A stretch of 8,079 bases of DNA from JAXGPP01 sp964436865 (lineage in GTDB: Bacteria > Planctomycetota > Planctomycetia > Pirellulales > Thermoguttaceae), in the NCBI GenBank assembly GCA_964436865.1, contig CAYTFK010000314.1, positions 1-8,079 of the forward strand. The letters are read 5' to 3'. Each line of letters opens with the position of its first letter. Within the stretch, counting starts at the first letter, position 1. The translations under genes and the position numbers were made by a program. A model generated the notes under the pieces. That model had not been told where the DNA came from. It searched no databases and was given only the letters and a program-made list of their open reading frames with translations. Below, piece after piece: positions 1-5,886 of the stretch.

Positions 1-242
1 GCCGCCGGGTTGTCGGCGATGTAGCGCCGCAAGCGTTCGCATTCTTCCGGGGAGCAAACCAGGTGATCGAAGGCGTCCTGCTCCCAAAAGCGTCCGAAAC
101 GGCCGACGGTCCGGTTGATCTTCCTCGCCGTGAAATGTCTCCACGACTCGCACTGCTGGAGCATCGCCTCGTCCGGGCGTTGTTTTGGGGTCAGAGCGTC
201 GTCGGCCGTCTGGCGCGAGGCGGCACCAATAACCGCACACAT
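1..242 (-). pseudogene. REP-associated (Y1/RAYT-type) transposase, 5'-truncated, running off the window edge
   Basis: Translating the minus strand from 242 down to 3 gives 80 open residues. From about residue 31 on they read like the core of a REP-associated tyrosine transposase (IS200-like Y1 superfamily). Visible landmarks are SWRHFTARKIN (33-43), GRFWEQDAFDHLV (50-62) and RRYIADNP (72-79). The last matches the YIxxNP segment that in this superfamily carries, or lies next to, the catalytic tyrosine. The HUH metal-binding motif expected upstream is absent: an in-frame stop lies at 246-248, and the sequence beyond belongs to the IS4 fragment. The C-terminus lies left of position 1. These enzymes act on palindromic repeats; none are visible here. 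The family call is from remembered conservation. Without the HUH motif the fragment should be inactive. The ATG at 240-242 is only the first possible start, not a supported one. Confidence 0.72.
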
Positions 243-259
243 CGCTCATAGCATGCCTG

Positions 260-1102
260 GTGGTGGGAATCTTCGCTGTCGAGTACCGGGGAAAGCAGAC
301 GGGAGAGAACAGCCTGTTTCGCCTCTTGCACCCGGTGCTCGGCGAAGGGGACGTTCTCCTGGCCGACCGCTATTTCAGCGGCTGGTGCGACCTGGCGATG
401 CTGTGGCGGCGCGGCGTCGATTTCGTGATCCGCAAGCATCAGTTGCGGCGCACGGACTTCCGCACCGGCCGGCGCTTGGGCAAGGAGGATCATCTGGTCA
501 CCTGGTCCCGCCCACCACGGCCGAAATGGATGACGGCCGGGGAGTACGCACTGTTGCCGGCCGAGCTGACGCTCCGCGAGATCCGCATTCGCGTGGTGCA
601 ACCGGGCATCCGCACGCGGTCGCTGGTGGTGGTCACCAGCCTGCTCGATGCCGAGCAGTACACGGCCGAAGAAATTGCTTTACTGTACCGGCGCCGCTGG
701 CAGGCGGAGCTGCACTTGAGAAGCCTCAAGGTCGTGCTCCAGATGGACCATCTGCGATGCAAGACTCCCCCACGGGTTCGCAACGAATTCTACATGCATC
801 TGGTGGCCTACAATCTGATCCGCGGCGTGATGGCCGCCGCGGCCCAGCACGTCGGCCAGTCGCCGTGGGAGATCAGCTTCAAGGCCGTGGTGCAAACGCT
901 TGCCCAGTTCCTGCCCATGCTTCAGACGACCGTGGCCACCGATAGGTGGTGCGAAGCGCTGCTGACCGCCATCGCCGCGCATCTCGTGGCCGATCGCCCT
1001 GATCGCTTCGAGCCGCGACGCGTCAAACGCCGGCCCAAACCTTACAAGCTCCTGCAAAAACCCAGACGCCGCTACACAACCCGAGACGAGAAAGCTGGTT
1101 AG
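260..1102 (+). CDS. IS4-family DDE transposase, N-terminally truncated
   Basis: This 280-residue frame is the C-terminal two thirds of an IS4-family transposase, which would cut and paste its own insertion sequence. It shows the second catalytic Asp in VLLADRYFSGW (D36) and then a perfect IS4 signature Y-(2)-R-(3)-E-(6)-K at Y143, R146, E150 and K157, in YRRRWQAELHLRSLK. The tail is basic (RRVKRRPKPYKLL), as is usual in planctomycete relatives. IS4 transposases normally have about 400 or more residues. The N-terminal domain and the segment with the first catalytic Asp are missing, so it should be inactive. The frame is open upstream only to the stop at 230-232, and the GTG at 260 is an ORF-finder start without a ribosome binding site. 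It stands head to head with the RAYT fragment and converges on the dehydrogenase, 55 bases away. No terminal inverted repeats could be paired because the left end is lost. Confidence 0.85.
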   Translation: MVGIFAVEYRGKQTGENSLFRLLHPVLGEGDVLLADRYFSGWCDLAMLWRRGVDFVIRKHQLRRTDFRTGRRLGKEDHLVTWSRPPRPKWMTAGEYALLPAELTLREIRIRVVQPGIRTRSLVVVTSLLDAEQYTAEEIALLYRRRWQAELHLRSLKVVLQMDHLRCKTPPRVRNEFYMHLVAYNLIRGVMAAAAQHVGQSPWEISFKAVVQTLAQFLPMLQTTVATDRWCEALLTAIAAHLVADRPDRFEPRRVKRRPKPYKLLQKPRRRYTTRDEKAG

Positions 1103-1157
1103 AACAATTTACGCACCATTCGTTCGTGACACCTTTGTCCCCCCGCGTCTCTGCGCG

Positions 1158-1925
1158 TCAATCGAGCTCCTGCACGCCGCCACCGCTGACGGTGAGCACC
1201 TGTCCGCTAACCCATGCCGAAGCGGGAGAGGCCAGGTAGAGGGCAGCGGCGGCGATGTCGGTGCCTTCGCCGAGTCGTCCGAGCGGGGTGTGCTTGAGCA
1301 TGGTCTTTTCGACGTCGGGGTTAAGCACCGAAGCGAGGGCGGCGGTGCGGATGGCCCCCGGCGCGATGGCATTCACCCGAATGTTGTCTGGTCCGAGGTC
1401 GAAGGCCATGTTCCGAGTCAGGTGATTGACCGCTGCCTTCGACGCCCCGTAGGAGCACATCCGCTTGTTCTTGTTTTCCCCGGCCATGGAGCTGATGTTG
1501 ATGATTGCCCCGCCGCCAGCCGCCTTCAAGTGCGGGTGGGCGAGTTGGCTGAGGCGGAACAACGAGTATACGTTGAGTTGGAACGCCCACTCAAAATCGC
1601 CCAGCGGCATGTCAAACGGCTTCGGCCCCCCGCCGCCGGCATTGTTCACCAGAATCGTCAACCTGCCGAACTCCTTCACGATCCGCTCCACCACGGCGAC
1701 CCGCTCGGCCTCGTTCGTGACGTCCATCTTCAACCCGAGGGCCTTGGCCCCAAGACCGCGGCACTCGGCGGCAACCGCTTCGGCATCGGTCTCGCGCAAA
1801 TCCGTGCATGCGACGTCCGCCCCGGCTTCCGCAAACATCAGGCTTATCGCCTTACCAATCCCCGCACCACCGCCCGTCACGAGCGCGGCTTGCCCTGAGA
1901 GGGAAAAAAGATCTTGCACCTTCAT
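1158..1925 (-). CDS. hdhA: 7-alpha-hydroxysteroid dehydrogenase-like short-chain dehydrogenase
   Basis: This is a complete classical SDR of 255 residues, a soluble NAD(P)-dependent alcohol/ketone oxidoreductase. It has the Rossmann motif TGGGAGIG (17-24), an acidic residue D42 after beta-2 that favours NAD(H), NNAG (94-97), N118, and the catalytic S146, Y159 and K163. The catalytic numbering is the same as I recall for E. coli HdhA. Stretches resembling that enzyme include NNAGGGGPKPFDMP, NMAFDLG, IRVNAIAPGAI and the C-terminal LTVSGGGVQEL, so this subfamily fits better than a generic FabG-like SDR. HdhA oxidises the 7-alpha-hydroxyl of bile acids; in an environmental bacterium the true substrate may be another steroid or a secondary alcohol. 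The ATG at 1923-1925 is preceded by GAGGAG (1932-1937) six bases away, a strong ribosome binding site. The gene stands alone between transposon debris and a weak divergent frame. Confidence 0.88.
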   Translation of the reverse strand: MKVQDLFSLSGQAALVTGGGAGIGKAISLMFAEAGADVACTDLRETDAEAVAAECRGLGAKALGLKMDVTNEAERVAVVERIVKEFGRLTILVNNAGGGGPKPFDMPLGDFEWAFQLNVYSLFRLSQLAHPHLKAAGGGAIINISSMAGENKNKRMCSYGASKAAVNHLTRNMAFDLGPDNIRVNAIAPGAIRTAALASVLNPDVEKTMLKHTPLGRLGEGTDIAAAALYLASPASAWVSGQVLTVSGGGVQELD

Positions 1926-1951
1926 ATGTCACTCCTCGAAGGGATCTGCGG

Positions 1952-2506
1952 ATGGCAGACTCGCCTTCCCATGGAGCGATTCCGACAAGAACAGAACTCT
2001 ACGAGAAAGGGGAATCTGCGGAGCCTGTAGACTTCGCTCGCGGCACCCAGGACGCCATCTGGGCCCCACAGGCAATGGCTCGGAAGGAATCGGTGCGCCG
2101 CTTCCGCGTCATTCTACGGGTGGCTCCCATCTGCGACAACGGACGCACGAAGCTGCCCTTGACTGCTGATTTCGAGATCGAAGATGTCTCTTGCCAACGT
2201 CAAGCGACAAAGGCAGACGCTCCGTTTGGGGCCGGACAGATCAATCAGGCTCTCGATCAGCCGCTAAGTCATCACTCACAGTTGCGACGGGAGTGTGCGC
2301 GTCGACCAGGCCATGGCTGCCCGACCGCGAGCGGCACTGGGCTGTTCAACAGCATCGGGTTGGCATTTCTTATGCTCCGGCACAATGCTGCGTTTGGCCC
2401 AGCCTCTCTAGCCGTCTTTGAATACCATCGGGAAGTGCCCGCGTATCACGGCGGCATTTATTGGCGGTTCGTATCGCCTAAACGACTGCCGGGAAGTGAC
2501 TTGTGA
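1952..2506 (+). CDS. orphan open frame, possibly a hypothetical protein or a decayed gene
   Basis: This is the only long frame in the roughly 670 bases between the dehydrogenase start and the next secreted protein. It gives 184 residues from the ATG at 1952 to the TGA at 2504-2506. An AAGGGA (1939-1944) sits seven bases before the ATG, a plausible ribosome binding site, and the start lies 26 bases from the divergent hdhA start. I recognise no domain, signal peptide or membrane segment. The middle (RFRVILRVAPICDNGRTKL, then FEIEDV) and the end (YHGGIYWRFVSPKRL) could be folded protein. Third-codon-position GC looks lower than in the neighbouring genes, by eye, which argues against a well-established gene. 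In GC-rich DNA a frame this long also arises by chance. If it is not a gene, 1926-2510 holds nothing I can identify. Confidence 0.3.
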   Translation: MADSPSHGAIPTRTELYEKGESAEPVDFARGTQDAIWAPQAMARKESVRRFRVILRVAPICDNGRTKLPLTADFEIEDVSCQRQATKADAPFGAGQINQALDQPLSHHSQLRRECARRPGHGCPTASGTGLFNSIGLAFLMLRHNAAFGPASLAVFEYHREVPAYHGGIYWRFVSPKRLPGSDL

Positions 2507-2516
2507 ACTGGGCTAC

Positions 2517-2544
2517 TTTTCCGGATCGACCGACTGCCTACAAT
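2517..2544 (+). promoter_or_regulatory. possible sigma-70-like promoter for the secreted-protein pair
   Basis: A TACAAT hexamer (2539-2544) matches the -10 consensus at five of six positions. It lies 50 bases before the TTG start at 2594, a sensible distance for a leader. The -35 region at the usual spacing is poor (TTTTCC at 2517-2522). It is the best candidate in this gap, but it rests on one hexamer. Confidence 0.3.
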
Positions 2545-2580
2545 ATCAGGCCTCGTTCGGTAAACCGGCTTCGATTCACG

Positions 2581-2586
2581 GGAGGG
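2581..2586 (+). promoter_or_regulatory. ribosome binding site that fixes a TTG start
   Basis: GGAGGG lies seven bases upstream of the TTG at 2594-2596. This strong, well-spaced Shine-Dalgarno, together with the signal peptide it brings into frame, is why TTG is preferred over the first in-frame ATG at 2642, which would remove the signal peptide. Confidence 0.7.
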
Positions 2587-2593
2587 TACTGCC

Positions 2594-3508
2594 TTGAGAT
2601 TTCTCCTTTCCACTATTGCTTGCGCGTTGTTTGGCATTTGGATGCCGGCCTCAGCGTCTGAGGAGAGACCAGCCAGCCCAGATCCAGATGAACAGGCAGT
2701 ACGCCAGGTCTCGCAACTCATCGTGGATTCCTTCAACCAAGGCCAGGTCAAGGCGATGGTCGCGGCCTTTCTGCCGGACGGTGAAGTGGTGGACGAGGAA
2801 GGAAACATCTACCAGGGAAGCGGCCAACTGGAGCAGGTATTCACCGGCTTCTTCGAGAAGTTCCCCGGCGTGAGAATGACGGCGGAAATCGCCTCGATTC
2901 GCCTGCTGGGGCCGGGGCTGGCCGTCGAGGACGGAATTCGCGAAGTGGTCACCGAGGACGGCGCGGGAAAGGCGGCCACCCGATACACCTTGATGTACGT
3001 CAAGCGCGAAGGGCAATGGCTGGTCGCCTCGGCTCGCGAGTTCAAGGCCGATGAAGAGCCGGCGCCGCACGAGCGGCTGCAATCCCTGGCCTGGCTGGTT
3101 GGGGATTGGGTGGACGAAAGTGCCGAGTCGGCTGTGTCGATGAACTGCCGATGGTCGGAAGACAAGAACTTCTTGTTCATGGATTACACCGCCAATATCC
3201 AAGGGGAGTCCGCAATGAAGACCAGCCAGCGAATCGGCTGGGATCCGTTGTACCGGCGCGTCCGTTCCTGGACATTCGATTCCGACGGCGGCTATGGCGA
3301 CGCCCACTGGACGGCGATTCCGACCGGTTGGGTCGTAAAGTCGTCAGCCGTGCTTCCGGACGGCCGAACCGGTTCCGCGACACTGTTCATAGAACCCGTG
3401 GACAAGGATAAGTTCGTGATGCGCGGATTCGACCGCATCGTCGGCGACGAGTCGAACGACGACTTTGAAGTTACCATCGTCCGGCGTCCCCCCAGCCCCG
3501 GCAAGTGA
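2594..3508 (+). CDS. secreted SgcJ/EcaC-like (NTF2-fold, SnoaL/DUF4440-type) protein
   Basis: This is a 304-residue exported protein. Residues 1-21 form a signal peptide (MRFLLSTIACALFGIWMPASA) with an AxA-type cleavage site. Residues about 33-152 resemble the NTF2-like SnoaL/SgcJ/EcaC fold: an N-terminal helix (AVRQVSQLIVDSFNQG), an FLPDGEVVDEEG segment, then alternating strands ending in GQWLVASAREF. Members serve as small-ligand-binding domains or isomerase-like enzymes, and the 'oxidoreductase' label sometimes attached is not supported. Residues about 160-300 (LAWLVGDWVDE, RIGWDPLYRRVRSWTFDSDGG, FDRIVG, VTIVRRPP) form a second beta-rich module that I recall following this NTF2 domain in planctomycete proteins. 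No catalytic residues can be assigned. The TTG start is supported by GGAGGG and the signal peptide. The next gene starts 46 bases downstream on the same strand, so co-transcription is likely. Function unknown; a periplasmic ligand-binding role is inference. Confidence 0.8.
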   Translation: MRFLLSTIACALFGIWMPASASEERPASPDPDEQAVRQVSQLIVDSFNQGQVKAMVAAFLPDGEVVDEEGNIYQGSGQLEQVFTGFFEKFPGVRMTAEIASIRLLGPGLAVEDGIREVVTEDGAGKAATRYTLMYVKREGQWLVASAREFKADEEPAPHERLQSLAWLVGDWVDESAESAVSMNCRWSEDKNFLFMDYTANIQGESAMKTSQRIGWDPLYRRVRSWTFDSDGGYGDAHWTAIPTGWVVKSSAVLPDGRTGSATLFIEPVDKDKFVMRGFDRIVGDESNDDFEVTIVRRPPSPGK

Positions 3509-3554
3509 TCGCCACGTGAGAAACGCAGTACCAAGTCCCGTCCAACGCGCGAGC

Positions 3555-5720
3555 ATGGCGATCATGAACCGAGAACTTAACACAAGCGTATTTGGCATTC
3601 TGCTTATCGCGGCTTTCAGCCTGGCGTCGCTTTCAGACTCGTTTGGTCAAGGACGGGGCGGAGGCGGTCGAGGTGGCGCGGCTTCCCGGCCGTCGATGGG
3701 AATGGGCGGAGGTACTCGTCCGAGTGCCAGCGCGTCGCGGCCCAGCATTTCGCGACCCGCTAGCGGCGGCACATCTCGGCCAGGGGTCTCAAGACCTTCC
3801 AGTCGGCCTTCGCTGCCCAGCATCAGCAGCCGGCCCTCACCGCGACCGACCCCGAGCGCCTCCGTATCCCGACCCTCGCTTGGAATCAGCGGCAAGCCCA
3901 GCATCAACCCTGGATCCCGACCGGACAAAAGCCGGCCCTCGATCTCCCGGCCGAGCGTCAACCCACCCTCCATCGCCTCACGGCCTGGAATCTCAGCGGG
4001 AGGCAGCACCCGACCCAGCCTGGGCAGCATCAATCCTGGTCTTGGATGGCCTGGCGCCGTGAAACCTGGTACGGGACGCCCGGATATCGGCAGCACTGAG
4101 CGACCGAGCACGTTTCCAAGTGTGCGGCCATCGCCGGGACGACCTGGAATCGGAGACCGGCCCGTCGCCGGCCAGCCGCAACCGACTCCGCTGCCGGGCG
4201 ATCGGCCGATCATTGGCGGGAAGCCTGGAACCGGCGACAGGCCGGGTATTGGGGATCGGCCCATCATTGGCCGTCCGAAGCCGACTCCGCTGCCGGGCGA
4301 TCGGCCTATTATTGGCGAAAGACCTGGAATCGGCGACAGGCCGGGTATTGGGGATCGGCCCATCATTGGCCGTCCGAAGCCGACTCCGCTGCCGGGCGAT
4401 CGGCCTATCGTTGGCGAAAGACCTGGAATCGGCGACAGGCCGGGTATTGGCCATCGGCCTGGCTCCGGCAATGTTGGCAACTGGATCGGCAACGACTTCA
4501 ATTTCAACTTCAATACCGTCCTTCGGCCCAACTGGGGATATGGGCGTCCACACTGGGGCAATCATTGGTACGACCACCACATCAACAACCATCACCACGG
4601 CTGGTACCACGGTTGCTGGAGCGGTCATTGGGGCAACCATTGGTATGTCCCCGCCGTGGTCGGCGCGACATACTGGGGCCTCTCGGCTCTGACGAACTCT
4701 TGGGGCTACGGCTATCACTACGGCTATGTGAATCCCTACTATACCACTCCGGTCGTGGCGACCGTTTCGGCGTGCGATTACTCGCAGCCCATCGTCATCA
4801 ACAGCTATGAGGAGTCGGGCGACCAGAATGCAGCGACCGAGGCTCGACCGCCTGCCGTGACGGAATCGTCCGCCGAACAGGCGGGCTACCGCCTGTTCGA
4901 TCAAGCCCGCGAGGCGTTCAAGCGGTCGGACTACCGCACGGCGCTGAAGTTCGCCGAGCAGGCATTGCAGAAAGTCCCGAACGATCCGGTGCTTCACGAA
5001 TTCAACGCGTTGTGCCTTTTCGCCAATGGCCAGTACCAGGCATCTGCCGCCGTGCTGAACGCCCTCCTGGCTGTCGCGCCGGGCATGGACTGGACGACGC
5101 TGACCAGCGTGTACGGCAACGTCGACGAATACACCGGGCAACTGCGAGCACTGGAAACGCACTGCAAGCAGACGCCGGCGGATTCCGCGGCTGCTTTCGT
5201 GCTGGCCTACCACTACCTGATCTGCGGTCATGCCGATTCGGCGAAGGGCCTTCTGCAGCGCGTGGTCGAAACGCAAACCAACGACCAGGTGGCCAGGCGG
5301 ATGTACGAGGCGCTCAAGGGTCAAGACGAGATCGCAGCCACGCCTCCATCAACTGCCGCTCAGGCCGTGGCAGAACCGGATGTCCAGCCGACGCCGCAGA
5401 CCGTCCAGCCGGATGAACCGACGCTCACTACGGATCTAATCGGCAAATGGCATGCAAAGCGCGACGGCAATGCCTTCGACCTGACAATAGACGAGCAGGG
5501 GCAGTTTGCCTGGAAGGCAACCCTCAAAGACAGAGAGCCGACGACGATTACCGGCAATTACATCACCACGGAGGACACGCTGGTCATGGACAGTGCCGAC
5601 CAGGGCACGATGGCCGGGCGTGTGACGTCGGGTGGCCCGGATAAGTTCCAGTTCGCAGTAGCCGGCGGCCCCCCCGGAGACACCGGGCTGGAGTTCCAGC
5701 GCGTGAAGGCCCAGCCCTAG
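3555..5720 (+). CDS. secreted Pro/Arg/Gly-repeat, Trp/His-rich TPR protein
   Basis: With the ATG at 3555 this is a 721-residue exported protein; the in-frame ATG at 3564 (MNRELNTSVF) is an equally possible start. The frame can be extended to a TTG at 3465, but that would overlap the previous gene and bury the signal peptide. Neither ATG has a clear ribosome binding site, so translation may be coupled to the gene ending 46 bases upstream. Order of parts: signal peptide (to about 31); Gly/Arg/Ser/Pro-rich low-complexity stalk (36-308) with 33-residue tandem repeats; a Trp/His/Asn/Tyr-rich segment (about 309-405) containing HWGNHWY twice (333-339, 358-364); TPR-like helices (about 444-590; e.g. 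AFKRSDYRTALKFAEQAL); and a C-terminal beta-rich module (627-721) starting DLIGKWHAKRDG. The layout resembles planctomycete TPR proteins of unknown function. The stalk suggests an extended envelope protein and the TPR part protein-protein contacts; both are inference. Confidence 0.8.
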   Translation: MAIMNRELNTSVFGILLIAAFSLASLSDSFGQGRGGGGRGGAASRPSMGMGGGTRPSASASRPSISRPASGGTSRPGVSRPSSRPSLPSISSRPSPRPTPSASVSRPSLGISGKPSINPGSRPDKSRPSISRPSVNPPSIASRPGISAGGSTRPSLGSINPGLGWPGAVKPGTGRPDIGSTERPSTFPSVRPSPGRPGIGDRPVAGQPQPTPLPGDRPIIGGKPGTGDRPGIGDRPIIGRPKPTPLPGDRPIIGERPGIGDRPGIGDRPIIGRPKPTPLPGDRPIVGERPGIGDRPGIGHRPGSGNVGNWIGNDFNFNFNTVLRPNWGYGRPHWGNHWYDHHINNHHHGWYHGCWSGHWGNHWYVPAVVGATYWGLSALTNSWGYGYHYGYVNPYYTTPVVATVSACDYSQPIVINSYEESGDQNAATEARPPAVTESSAEQAGYRLFDQAREAFKRSDYRTALKFAEQALQKVPNDPVLHEFNALCLFANGQYQASAAVLNALLAVAPGMDWTTLTSVYGNVDEYTGQLRALETHCKQTPADSAAAFVLAYHYLICGHADSAKGLLQRVVETQTNDQVARRMYEALKGQDEIAATPPSTAAQAVAEPDVQPTPQTVQPDEPTLTTDLIGKWHAKRDGNAFDLTIDEQGQFAWKATLKDREPTTITGNYITTEDTLVMDSADQGTMAGRVTSGGPDKFQFAVAGGPPGDTGLEFQRVKAQP
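4182..4458 (+). repeat. 99-bp in-frame tandem repeat, about 2.8 copies
   Basis: Units start at 4182, 4281 and 4380, exactly 99 bases apart, the third incomplete. Each encodes 33 residues of the pattern PTPLPGDRPIIG...GDRPGIGDRPIIGRPK. Units 1 and 2 differ at seven of 99 positions by hand alignment, and units 2 and 3 differ at only two before unit 3 diverges near 4450. A worn partial copy (GDRPVAGQPQ) precedes unit 1. The low divergence points to recent duplication. Because 99 is a multiple of three, copy-number change keeps the protein in frame. Confidence 0.92.
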
Positions 5721-5776
5721 CTATAGCCTGAGAACTGTTTCGCAGAGCGCATCCTGAATCTCCGTCAAGTCTCCTC

Positions 5777-5801
5777 GCCCGACCGGAGCAGTGGCTCGGG
5801 C
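5777..5801. other. short inverted repeat between the TPR protein and the hydrolase
   Basis: GCCCGA (5777-5782) can pair with TCGGGC (5796-5801) around a 13-base loop. It is 56 bases after the TPR-protein stop and 85 bases before the hydrolase start. There is no T-run after it on either strand, so it is not a standard intrinsic terminator. It may be chance in GC-rich DNA or a weak RNA hairpin separating the two genes. Confidence 0.25.
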
Positions 5802-5886
5802 AGGCCATCTCTCACAGGAAGGCGACCTTGGAAGTCCTTGGAGAAGCCACGACAGGAAACCGCCGAACCCTCTGGCAGAAGAGCAA

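Noticed and set aside
115..945. Plus-strand 276-residue frame overlapping the IS4 transposase
   Set aside because: Out-of-frame shadow rich in Arg, Gly and Pro. The overlapping frame carries the clear IS4 Y-R-E-K signature.
1103..1157. Right terminal inverted repeat of the IS4 element
   Set aside because: The left end of the element is lost, so no pairing partner exists in the window and no end can be defined.
2341..2353. GCTGTTCAACAGC perfect odd-centred palindrome, considered as an operator
   Set aside because: Single copy, far from any supported start (240 bases before the TTG at 2594), and inside a possible reading frame; likely chance.
2594..2630. Cys at residue 10 of the NTF2-like protein as a lipoprotein site
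   Set aside because: The preceding residues (TIA) do not fit a lipobox well and the Cys is too close to the N-terminus. An AxA signal-peptidase-I site at residue 21 fits better.
3647..4561. Minus-strand frame of 304 residues with GRSPIPGLSPIPG-type repeats
   Set aside because: A repeat-derived shadow of the stalk region; no ribosome binding site, start context or domain.
3993..5324. Long minus-strand open frame (443 residues) opposite the TPR protein
   Set aside because: It lies wholly opposite a well-supported gene with signal peptide and TPR pattern. Its Arg-rich repeats are the mirror of the 99-bp repeat, and its length follows from repeat periodicity and high GC. No family resemblance.
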